DNA of 64,000 bases from a bacterium (GTDB taxonomy: Bacteria > Krumholzibacteriota > Krumholzibacteriia > LZORAL124-64-63): assembly GCA_024223715.1 (NCBI GenBank), contig JAAEOA010000352.1:1-64000 (forward strand), read 5' to 3'. The notes under the pieces are model-generated. The model ran no database searches. It saw only the letters and a program-made list of their open reading frames with translations, and was not told the origin of the DNA. The position numbers and the translations under genes are program-made. Positions 10,366-18,612 of this stretch are shown here, piece after piece; positions within the stretch are counted from its first letter, which is position 1, and the number at the start of each line of letters is the position of its first letter.

Positions 10366-11531
10366 GAAGCCACCCCCTCTCTCAAAGCTAAACCAATGCT
10401 AACGGTAAGCAGCGGGCTCAAGTGCTTAGCTTCGCCATCGGCAAAAAGGTCGGCGTCATAATCGAGCATGGCCAAAGGATCGGCAATCTCGCTGGGAATG
10501 GAATACACTTCGGCCAGGTATTCGCGTAATCCGGGCAGGTGAGCTCCACCTCCACTCAAAACGATGCGGTCAATACCATCGGCTTCTCCCGCCGTTTTCA
10601 AATAACTTAAACTAGGTTCAAGACCCTTATAGATTTCCGAGCCAACATTGCGAACAATATCCTGGACCAGGTCCCGGTCTACACCTTCAAGATTGCCCCG
10701 GGCAACTTGCTGGGCAGTTTCCCAGGTGAGACCCAATTGTTTTTGAAATTCTTCAGTGAAATGCGCAACACCGAGAGGAAGATCCTTGGTAAAATACGGA
10801 ACCTCTTCCCGAACGATGTGAACATTGGTAACCCCGCCACCGACATCCAACAAAGCCACAAATTCGGCGTTTGCTTCCGCAGGTTCAGGCATTTCGTCCA
10901 CTTCATCGGCAAAATCGTCAATATTGTCATTGCCTTCAGCCGCCGGAACTTCTGATTCGGGAGCTACTTCGGTTTTGCCTATTCCTTTTTGAAGGAATTC
11001 CCAGGAATTCTGGTTTGCAAAAGAGGCAACATCAATGACCCGGGGCTCAAATCCAGCTTCACGAATGAGCTCCGCCTGACCCAGAATCATATCTTTTTTG
11101 GCAGCCACTAACATGAGTTCCATTTGGTCGGCCCCCACATCTTCCTGCAGTACCTGGAAGTCCAAACTGATGTCGTCAATGTCAAAAGGAACATGTTGCT
11201 CCGCTTCCCAGTAAATGGCTTCACGGGCGTCTTCTTCGCTCATTTTATCCATGACGATTTTTTTGACGATGACCGCACGACCAGCCACCGCACTGGCCAC
11301 TGGTTCATTGGGCAGCTCCGCCTCGGCAGCGCAATCCTGGATTATCTGTATAACCAGTTCACGATCCATGATTTCGCCATCGACGATGGCTTCTGGTGGT
11401 AAGTCTTTCATGCCAAAATGAGTAACCACCGGTCGTTCTTCATTGAGGTCCAGGCGCAATACCTTTACCACATTGGAGCCGATGTCCATGGCGATGAGTG
11501 ATTTTTTCTTTTTCTTCAGGAAGCCGAACAT
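10362..11531 (-). CDS. pilM: Type IV pilus assembly ATPase PilM
   Basis: Actin-like fold motifs: MDIGSNVVKVLRL, LLDVGGGVTNVHIV, IVLSGGGAHLPGL. Confidence 0.95.
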   Translation of the reverse strand: MFGFLKKKKKSLIAMDIGSNVVKVLRLDLNEERPVVTHFGMKDLPPEAIVDGEIMDRELVIQIIQDCAAEAELPNEPVASAVAGRAVIVKKIVMDKMSEEDAREAIYWEAEQHVPFDIDDISLDFQVLQEDVGADQMELMLVAAKKDMILGQAELIREAGFEPRVIDVASFANQNSWEFLQKGIGKTEVAPESEVPAAEGNDNIDDFADEVDEMPEPAEANAEFVALLDVGGGVTNVHIVREEVPYFTKDLPLGVAHFTEEFQKQLGLTWETAQQVARGNLEGVDRDLVQDIVRNVGSEIYKGLEPSLSYLKTAGEADGIDRIVLSGGGAHLPGLREYLAEVYSIPSEIADPLAMLDYDADLFADGEAKHLSPLLTVSIGLALREGVAS

Positions 11532-11600
11532 GCCGATCCTGCCTTGATGCTAAAATTGATGGGTTTGGGCCACCATGACCCTATTCACCACAAAAGATTG

Positions 11601-11615
11601 GCAACTACTGTGCCA
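11601..11615 (-). promoter_or_regulatory. Sigma54 (-24/-12) promoter upstream of pilM
   Basis: Minus-strand TGGCAC-AGTAG-TTGC, match to TGGCAY-N5-TTGC, in the intergenic region 70 bp upstream of pilM. Confidence 0.75.
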
Positions 11616-11660
11616 TGATTTAATTCGGCTGAAAATGAGGGGACCTTAAGCCAAATTCTT

Positions 11661-11690
11661 TAAATAAAGGGCGTTTCCGCCTTTTATTTT
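11661..11690 (-). terminator. Terminator-like hairpin downstream of pilD
   Basis: Minus-strand AATAAAAGGCG-GAAA-CGCCCTTTATTT stem-loop in the intergenic region. Confidence 0.45.
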
Positions 11691-11776
11691 TGGTGTTTTT
11701 GAAAAATGAATATCTAATTTTATCTAACAAAGGAAATGTAAGGGGGAAATATTTGCCGCTTTTTCAATAGAGAAGG

Positions 11777-12556
11777 CTAAAAAAGACCCATGTAAAAAGA
11801 CCAGATCCAATCGCCGGCAAATAGAACAACAACGGCTGCGGCTGCTAAAAAGGTTCCAAAAGGAAGTTTGTTCTGGCCGGCAACCTGGCCCCTTCCTGCG
11901 GTCAAGGCATACAGAGTGCCCATGATGGCCCCTCCAAAGAGAACAGCCGGAACAGCCCATATTCCCTGATAGGCTCCGACCATTCCCATTAGCATGACAT
12001 CGCCACCTCCCATTCCGACAACCCCGCGCATCAGCTTATAGCCATAAGAAACAGCCAAAATTATTCCGGCGCCCAAAAGCATTCCCAATGCAGAGTTAAT
12101 TATTCCCAGAGGGGTGAAAATGCTGAAGGCTAAACCAGTGAGCATGCCGGTTATTGTCAGAGTGTGGGGAATAATCATGTGCTGCCAGTCGATGATGGCA
12201 ATGTTCAGAAGAAGCAAAAGGTAAAAGGCCGCAGCAGCCCCTTCAACATTGTTTCCCAGACGCCATAAAGCGACCAGAGTCAGTAAGGCTCCGGCAGCTT
12301 CGAGAATGAGATATAGGGGACTGATGGCGGTTGAACAATATCTGCATTTTCCTCTGAGCAAAAACCAACTCAGTAAAGGAATGTTGTCGTACCAGGCAAC
12401 AGTTTTTTTGCAACTCGGGCAAAAGGAACGAGGACCGACCACACTCAAATTCCTTGGAAGTCGGTACACCAAAACATTGGAGAAGCTGCCAAAACAGGCT
12501 CCCAATACCGCAGCGGCGGGGATAATGAAAGACAAGGGCAAAAGAGCGCTGTTCAT
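11777..12556 (-). CDS. pilD: Prepilin peptidase PilD
   Basis: SFSNVLVYRLPR, CPSCKKTVAWYDNIPLLSW, CRYC, GMGGGDVMLMGMVGA (GxGD-type aspartyl protease). Confidence 0.96.
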   Translation of the reverse strand: MNSALLPLSFIIPAAAVLGACFGSFSNVLVYRLPRNLSVVGPRSFCPSCKKTVAWYDNIPLLSWFLLRGKCRYCSTAISPLYLILEAAGALLTLVALWRLGNNVEGAAAAFYLLLLLNIAIIDWQHMIIPHTLTITGMLTGLAFSIFTPLGIINSALGMLLGAGIILAVSYGYKLMRGVVGMGGGDVMLMGMVGAYQGIWAVPAVLFGGAIMGTLYALTAGRGQVAGQNKLPFGTFLAAAAVVVLFAGDWIWSFYMGLF

Positions 12557-13257
12557 TAAAATCCAGTCCCAGGTTGGTGCTGTCCTTGCGGTTTCATTTT
12601 TTCTTTAATGGTATTAATCATTTTTACAGCCAGCAACTGCATTCCCGGTTGATCAGAATTCTGGTACAAATTTTCCCAAAGACTGAGAGAACCGAGTTGA
12701 TCGCCAGATTTGTATTTGCTGAAGGCGGCAAATCGTCGTTCCAGATCGGTGGCGTCAGAACAGGACGCGGCCTGATTGTACCAAAATGCCGAGCGGGCAT
12801 AATCGCCATCCACAACAAAATAAATGAGACCTATTTGAAATGGCAACCGAGCTGTGTCAGGATTATTCAAAATTCCGCGTTTGAGAATGTCGATGCTTTT
12901 GTAGGGCTTGCCCAAGTCGGACCAGGTCACCAAAGAGGCAAAGTGATAAGCTTCCACAAAATTTGGATCCAGGGTGGTTATGCCATTGACCAGCAACTCA
13001 AAATGGCGAAAATTGTTCAGTCCCTTGGCAAAAGCTCCATAATACTGAATGAAGCGGAACCACAAATAGTCTGCATGAGCTTCACGAAACCCGACACTGC
13101 TTTCGACCAGAAATTTCCCTGATGGAAAATACAAACGGTCGTATTTTTCCTCTTGGGTTCGGCTCTTATCAAAAGCCTGCAGAGACACAACCATGACCAA
13201 AACAAGAGCGCTGAATATTCCTGCACGAAGGAACCTGCCGCCAAGTCCTGACCGCAT
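12556..13257 (-). CDS. TPR-containing exported or membrane-anchored protein in the pil cluster
   Basis: N-terminal TM, TPR-like repeats (NFVEAYHFASLVTWSDLGKPYKSIDILKRG...); start at 13257 overlaps the permease stop (TAATG). Confidence 0.75.
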   Translation of the reverse strand: MRSGLGGRFLRAGIFSALVLVMVVSLQAFDKSRTQEEKYDRLYFPSGKFLVESSVGFREAHADYLWFRFIQYYGAFAKGLNNFRHFELLVNGITTLDPNFVEAYHFASLVTWSDLGKPYKSIDILKRGILNNPDTARLPFQIGLIYFVVDGDYARSAFWYNQAASCSDATDLERRFAAFSKYKSGDQLGSLSLWENLYQNSDQPGMQLLAVKMINTIKEKMKPQGQHQPGTGF

Positions 13258-14030
13258 TAGCGCAGCTCCTTTTTTGCAAAAACAGAACTGCCGATTATGA
13301 GAAGGATGCTGGAATAACACAATCCGTAAATGGTGGCAAAAAACAAATGTTCCCCACTGACGGGAGCCCCATGGACAACAGCACCTCGCACATTAAATAT
13401 CTCCAGATTAGGTATTATGTAGTATACAATCTGGGTTGTTTGGGCCTGGAATTCCGAGCCCTGCATCATGCCAAAATCACGGATGCTTTCACTGAGATGA
13501 CCCATAATAAACACACCGAGAGAAAAGACAGCAGCCAATACGGGTGAAACACAGGTGGAAAACATTACGACCACCGCAGTAATGAGAATCATCTCCAGAA
13601 AAGTGAGATAAATGGCCGACAAATATCGCAGGCTGAAATCACCAGGTGCCAAAAATGTCATCAAGAGGAACAGCACTCCCATGACCGCGATCATGGAAAC
13701 CTGAGTAAGAGAAAGACCCAGAAATTTTCCCCACAGGTACTGGCGACGGCTAACAGGCTTGGATAAAATTGTCAGAACTGTTCCTTTGTCCATTTCCTTG
13801 CGAACCATGTTGCTGCCAACAAAAACCACAACCAGAAGTCCGAATATTGACATAGCTGACAGGCCCACATCGGACATAATTTTTCCCTGGGCTCCAATTG
13901 TCAGTGGTGAAACCACGGCGGTTGAAACCAACATTACAAAACCAAAAACGGCGACCAGATAAAAAATTCTATCACGAACGGTTTCGAGGAACGTATGAGT
14001 TGCCAGGGTGCCAATGTTGGCCAGCATCAT
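13257..14030 (-). CDS. ABC-2 type permease in the pil locus (PilI-like by position)
   Basis: Six hydrophobic segments, NosY/ABC-2-like; overlaps the ATPase gene. Confidence 0.85.
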   Translation of the reverse strand: MMLANIGTLATHTFLETVRDRIFYLVAVFGFVMLVSTAVVSPLTIGAQGKIMSDVGLSAMSIFGLLVVVFVGSNMVRKEMDKGTVLTILSKPVSRRQYLWGKFLGLSLTQVSMIAVMGVLFLLMTFLAPGDFSLRYLSAIYLTFLEMILITAVVVMFSTCVSPVLAAVFSLGVFIMGHLSESIRDFGMMQGSEFQAQTTQIVYYIIPNLEIFNVRGAVVHGAPVSGEHLFFATIYGLCYSSILLIIGSSVFAKKELR

Positions 14031-15046
14031 AATTCTTTCCTTTGCTGATGAATTTGCATGAAGAGGTCTTCCAAACCGGAACGACGGGTTTCCACAGCCA
14101 TCACATCATGACCAGAGCAAGCCAGTTGTTCAAGTGTCTGAGTTAGTTTCTGCACATTTTCAACATTCATAAGGCGGTAACCGAGAGCCGATTCGGGCTC
14201 GGAAATTCGAATTTCATAACTGCTTTCACTGGCCAGTTGGGCCATGTCGCAAACTTTGGCCAAACGCCCCTCGCACATGATGCCCACTCTGTCGGCCAGC
14301 ATTTCCACATCCGGTACAATGTGTGAGGAAAGAATGATGGTTTTGCCATCGGCTTTCAATTCCTGCAAAAGTTGACGCACTTGTTTGCGACCTACGGGGT
14401 CAAGCCCGCTCATGGGCTCATCCATTACCAGCAATTCAGGATCTCCCAAAAGAGCCTGGGCCAGCCCAATGCGTTGCAACATCCCTTTGCTGTACTTGCG
14501 TAACGGGCGATCGGCATCTGCGGTCATAGTGGTTTTTTTCAGGATGGATTGTATTTGGAGGTCAAGTAGATCTGAAGGTACCTCAAGCAACTTGCCGTAA
14601 AATTTCAGCAACTCGCGGCCCGTTAAATGTTCGAAAAAGTAGGGACGCTCAGGCAAGTAACCCACTTTACTGCGAGATTGAATATTCTGGCTGGAGGCTC
14701 CAAAAATTTGAACTTCGCCCCCTTGGGGATGAACAAGATCCAGGATGCAGTTAATGGTCGTGGTTTTTCCTGCACCGTTATGACCAAGGATGGCAAAACA
14801 CTCACCCTTATTGACAGTAAAAGAAACACCATGGATGCCCCTTTGCTTTTTCCTCAGGAATCCAGACCGGAAATGTTTCCGGAGATCCAATACCCGCAGA
14901 ACTTCTTTGGCCTCGGTTCGGTCATGATTTGGGACCTCGGGTAAAACATGGTTATTTGTATAGGAAGATTGGGTAATACTGGAAACAGGCACATTGTGGA
15001 CCTTTGCCACTGGCTCATTTGTTACCACACTTTGGAAACTCAACAT
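14027..15046 (-). CDS. ABC transporter ATP-binding protein in the pil locus (PilH-like by position)
   Basis: Walker A GHNGAGKTT, signature YSKGMLQR, Walker B LLVMDEP. Confidence 0.93.
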   Translation of the reverse strand: MLSFQSVVTNEPVAKVHNVPVSSITQSSYTNNHVLPEVPNHDRTEAKEVLRVLDLRKHFRSGFLRKKQRGIHGVSFTVNKGECFAILGHNGAGKTTTINCILDLVHPQGGEVQIFGASSQNIQSRSKVGYLPERPYFFEHLTGRELLKFYGKLLEVPSDLLDLQIQSILKKTTMTADADRPLRKYSKGMLQRIGLAQALLGDPELLVMDEPMSGLDPVGRKQVRQLLQELKADGKTIILSSHIVPDVEMLADRVGIMCEGRLAKVCDMAQLASESSYEIRISEPESALGYRLMNVENVQKLTQTLEQLACSGHDVMAVETRRSGLEDLFMQIHQQRKEL

Positions 15047-15114
15047 CCACCTCCGGCCAGGAATCGTCCTTAGCTCTCGAATTCAGAGATTTAGGGCTAT
15101 TTTATTTACCAAAT

Positions 15115-15129
15115 GCAAACCAGATGCCA
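15115..15129 (-). promoter_or_regulatory. Sigma54-like (-24/-12) promoter upstream of the pil-locus ABC transporter
   Basis: Minus-strand TGGCAT-CTGGT-TTGC in the intergenic region, about 70 bp upstream of the ATG at 15046. Confidence 0.6.
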
Positions 15130-15154
15130 AAAATTTTTTCTTGTTTAATGGCAT

Positions 15155-15189
15155 AAAAAACCACCGGGTTGACCTGGGCCCCGGTGGTT
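15155..15189 (-). terminator. Rho-independent terminator downstream of pilin paralog
   Basis: Minus-strand AACCACCGGG...CCCGGTGGTT followed by TTTTT. Confidence 0.85.
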
Positions 15190-15199
15190 AAATAACTGA

Positions 15200-15616
15200 T
15201 TATTGCCCGCTTGAAAAAACGAGAATTTGTCCCTCTTTGCCCCACCCATTGACTATGTATCCGGTGTTGTTTCCACCTTGAACAACCGGTACAATTCCTA
15301 TTTGTCCGGGTGCCACAGCCGCTGCATTAAATTGGGGCTCAGTAAATACTCCGGTAAATGCATTGGCTACCAGGTCCCCATCTGGCAACAAAGGACGAAG
15401 ATCGTCCTGAGCGGCAGAATAGGCTCCTTCGTTTTGAACTGCATAATCTTCTGCAGCCAGTTGAACCGTATGAGCGTTGCTTGTGACTCGGCTTTCTTTG
15501 GCTCGGTCTTGCATATTCAAGTAGCTAGGATATGCCACAACAGTCAAGATTCCGATGATAACAATGACAATCATTAGTTCAACTAAAGTAAATCCAGTTG
15601 GTGTCCTCAATATCAT
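15200..15616 (-). CDS. Type IV prepilin (PilA paralog)
   Basis: Class III leader TPTG|FTLVELMIVIVIIGIL; co-linear with the pilA gene product. Confidence 0.9.
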   Translation of the reverse strand: MILRTPTGFTLVELMIVIVIIGILTVVAYPSYLNMQDRAKESRVTSNAHTVQLAAEDYAVQNEGAYSAAQDDLRPLLPDGDLVANAFTGVFTEPQFNAAAVAPGQIGIVPVVQGGNNTGYIVNGWGKEGQILVFSSGQ

Positions 15617-15692
15617 TCTCCTGATTGGACCATTGGTTTAATTATCTCAGGAATACATATCGGAAGGATGGGGATAAAATGTAGAATTTTCT

Positions 15693-16139
15693 TTAATTAT
15701 TTCGGGGCTGGCGCCCTTTGAGCACTATAAGGCGGCGTGCCTGCTCATCTTTGCCTGGTCCCCAGGCTTCAATAACGTAGTCCAGCCCGTTGGTTGGCGA
15801 ACGGTAGGTCAAATCTCCAGCCACATTTCGGAAGACACCATCTTTACCTGTATAGGGGTTGGCAAGAGGTTCGTCATAAGGCAGATACTCAATAAGGTCC
15901 CTGGCATCGGTTGGGTATTGACCTTGATTGGAAGAAGCATAAGTTTCCGCTGCAAGCTGTAAAGTGGCAGCGTTTCCCCTCACGGCTGTTTCATAAGCGC
16001 GCCTTTGAAGGTACTGAAAGGCAGGAATGCCCATGAGAAACAAAAATACCAGTATCATGCTGGCCGAACCAATGGCCAGGACAAGATCTGGATAATTACC
16101 GGGAGTTCCGGGACGTTTCAATTGTAATTTCAGTTTCAC
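15693..16139 (-). CDS. Pilin-like paralog without a prepilin peptidase site
   Basis: One N-terminal TM, then RGNAATLQLAAETYASSNQGQYPTDARDLIEYLP...LANPYTG, clearly pilin-homologous; no G|FTLxE. Confidence 0.8.
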   Translation of the reverse strand: MKLKLQLKRPGTPGNYPDLVLAIGSASMILVFLFLMGIPAFQYLQRRAYETAVRGNAATLQLAAETYASSNQGQYPTDARDLIEYLPYDEPLANPYTGKDGVFRNVAGDLTYRSPTNGLDYVIEAWGPGKDEQARRLIVLKGRQPRNN

Positions 16140-16156
16140 GCTTAGTTCCTAAAGTG

Positions 16157-16186
16157 AAAAAGCGGGGCCGAATACCGGCCCCGCTT
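16157..16186 (-). terminator. Rho-independent terminator directly after pilA
   Basis: Minus-strand AAGCGGGGCCG-GTATT-CGGCCCCGCTTTTT (perfect 11-bp stem plus T-run). Confidence 0.9.
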
Positions 16187-16208
16187 CAATCCTCAAGTCA
16201 GGATTTTA

Positions 16209-16619
16209 TTACTGGCCACTGGTCAGTTGTACGACTTCTGCATCTTTACCCCAGCCATTGATGGTGTAACCTACGTTAACGCCACCTTGAGCTACAGCAA
16301 CAATACCAACCTGTCCCATGGCAGCAGCAGCGCCAGCGAACTGAGGTTCGGAGTTAGCACCGGAAAAAGCGTTTTCCAGCAATGCGCCACCAGGCAACAA
16401 GGCTGTCAAATCACCAGCGGCGTCAGAATAAATACCATCGTTACGTACAGCAAAATCTTCGGCTGCCAGTTGCACAGTATGTGCGGCGCCTTTAACCTTG
16501 GCTTCTTTAGCCCGGTCCTGCATGCTGATAAAGTTTGGAATAGCGATGGCGGCCAAGATACCGATGATAACGACTACGATCATCAGCTCAATCAGAGTAA
16601 ATCCCTTACGATTAAACAC
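16209..16619 (-). CDS. pilA: Major type IV prepilin PilA
   Basis: MFNRKG|FTLIELMIVVVIIGILAAIAIPNF; GTG start at 16619 with AGGAGG 7 nt upstream (the ORF track start at 16649 is probably too early). Confidence 0.93.
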   Translation of the reverse strand: MFNRKGFTLIELMIVVVIIGILAAIAIPNFISMQDRAKEAKVKGAAHTVQLAAEDFAVRNDGIYSDAAGDLTALLPGGALLENAFSGANSEPQFAGAAAAMGQVGIVAVAQGGVNVGYTINGWGKDAEVVQLTSGQ

Positions 16620-16724
16620 TATGCGTCCTCCTTGTTTTTCCGGTCCCAACAGACCTTTTGGTGTTAGAATCCAGTCAAGAGGGACAGGATTCTCGGCTAA
16701 TCTTTCTACGACAAGTTTTCTGAT

Positions 16725-16739
16725 GCAATGCGTGTGCCA
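16725..16739 (-). promoter_or_regulatory. Sigma54 (-24/-12) promoter upstream of pilA
   Basis: Minus-strand TGGCAC-ACGCA-TTGC, full match to TGGCAY-N5-TTGC, next to pilSR. Confidence 0.85.
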
Positions 16740-16898
16740 TTCATCTGTACCTTGTCTCCTTTTTGTAAGTTGTAAATTTTCAGCAACTTACAAACCTCTG
16801 GCGAGCTGATAAAATTCCAGTCAAACAAGAAAAGAATTGCATTTTGCCCACCTGCACGAATAAATCGTGCGAATTTTTAACCACCCCAACCAAAAAAA

Positions 16899-18416
16899 CT
16901 AGACCGGTTGGGGTTCATTTTTGCCCATATCAGTTTCCAGTACATCAATCTGGTCAGCTTCCCGTAAAGCGCTATCCACTGCTTTGAGTAAATCGCTGCT
17001 GGAGACAGAGTTCTCATCTTCGTTTGTTTCAACTTCCATCTCTTCTGGATCCTGAACCCCATACTTTTTCAGTTTTCGGTACAGGGTCGATGCGTTAATG
17101 CCCAGGATTTCGCTGGTTTGTTTTCGTGCACCACTTGTCAATTCAAGAACACCCAAAATGTGGGCCTTTTCCAAGTCATCAAGGGTGATGTTTCCCCCCA
17201 CGGTCATTGCCCCAGAAGTATTTTCTGCTGTCGTTCTGTCCTGAAGATCCATGGGCAGATCATTCATCGTTATAACTGTATCATCCCGAATGATGCTTGC
17301 CCGTTCGATAACATTTTCCAGTTCCCGAACATTTCCGGGCCAGCTGTAGGTGTTTAAGGCATTAAGACAGAATTCGTTCATCATGGAACTCAAAGTCCCG
17401 TTGTATTCCTTGGGGCACAATTGGCGCAGGAAATGGTCGACCAACAGAGGTATATCTTCAGTGCGGTTGCGCAAAGGAGGCAAAACCAGCGGAATGACAT
17501 TCAATCGGTAGAATAAATCGATCCGGAAATTGCCGTCGGCCACTTCCTGTTCCAAATCACGATTGGTCGCAGCCACTACTCGAACATCTACTTTGATGGG
17601 TTTGCTGCTGCCAACAGGATAAATTTCCCGTTCCTGGAGCATGCGTAACAGTTTCACCTGAATGGCATGAGGAGTTTCGCCAATTTCATCCAGGAAAATG
17701 GTTCCCCCATTGGCCTGACGACAGAAGCCGTCATGATCACGGTCTGCACCTGTAAACGAGCCTTTAATGTGCCCAAAGAGCTGGCTTTCCAAAAGAGTTT
17801 CGGGAATGGCGCCACAGTTAATGGCCACAAAAGGTCCGTCACATCTTTCGCTGTGCTGGTGAATGGACTGGGCAATCAATTCCTTACCCGTTCCACTTTC
17901 ACCGTTAATCAGCACCGTGGCATTGGTGGCACTAATTTTTTCCACCATTTTATAGACTTCGCGCATGCGTGGACTGTTTCCCACAATTTTCTTGGCCCTG
18001 GCCCCCTTGGTCAGTTTCTTTTTCAGTTCGGTATTTTCCGTGCGGGCCTGGCGCAAGGCCAGAGCGTTGCGCACCACCATGCGAATTTCATCATTCTTGC
18101 AATGTTTTTGCAGATAGGAAAAAGCGCCAAGATTGACAGCGTCGATAGCCGATTGTTCACTGGCGTAAGCGGTCATTATGATTACGGTGGTTGTTGGATT
18201 TAGGGCCTTAATGCCCTTCAAAAGTTGAATACCATCCATTTTTGGCATCTGGATATCGGTCATAACCAGGTCTACGTCCTGCTCACCGATAAATTTAAGG
18301 GCTTCGGCTCCGCTATTAACTGTTGAAACCTGATACCCTTCCTTGCGCAAAAGAATGGAAAGGTATTGGCACATGGACTCCTCGTCGTCAACAATCAGGA
18401 TTCTGTCCTCGGCCAT
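16899..18416 (-). CDS. pilR: Sigma54-dependent response regulator PilR
   Basis: Receiver domain, AAA+ with GESGTGKE and GAFTGA variant GSFTGA, Fis-type HTH (ASTLYRKLKKYG). Confidence 0.93.
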   Translation of the reverse strand: MAEDRILIVDDEESMCQYLSILLRKEGYQVSTVNSGAEALKFIGEQDVDLVMTDIQMPKMDGIQLLKGIKALNPTTTVIIMTAYASEQSAIDAVNLGAFSYLQKHCKNDEIRMVVRNALALRQARTENTELKKKLTKGARAKKIVGNSPRMREVYKMVEKISATNATVLINGESGTGKELIAQSIHQHSERCDGPFVAINCGAIPETLLESQLFGHIKGSFTGADRDHDGFCRQANGGTIFLDEIGETPHAIQVKLLRMLQEREIYPVGSSKPIKVDVRVVAATNRDLEQEVADGNFRIDLFYRLNVIPLVLPPLRNRTEDIPLLVDHFLRQLCPKEYNGTLSSMMNEFCLNALNTYSWPGNVRELENVIERASIIRDDTVITMNDLPMDLQDRTTAENTSGAMTVGGNITLDDLEKAHILGVLELTSGARKQTSEILGINASTLYRKLKKYGVQDPEEMEVETNEDENSVSSSDLLKAVDSALREADQIDVLETDMGKNEPQPV

Positions 18417-18612
18417 GCTGGCTCCTTATGATCGAAAGTGGGCAAATTGCAGTGATAAAGCAGGTATCGGCGGCAAGGCCGGCCACCTTAACCCTAATCT
18501 TTGTATTTTTTTGATGTTTGATTAAATTTCGAGCCATGAATTTGCAGGGAAAGTCATGCAGAATGCGAGCTATCCAAGAAAGTCCATGTTTTCCCGGCTT
18601 TATTATTTAGGA

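Noticed and set aside
9673-10461. 262-aa plus-strand ORF over pilN/pilO
   Set aside because: Antisense shadow of pilN, pilO and pilM ends
15693-16139. Pseudogene call for the pilin paralog
   Set aside because: Frame is open and the pilin-like body is well kept; loss of the processing site alone does not show decay
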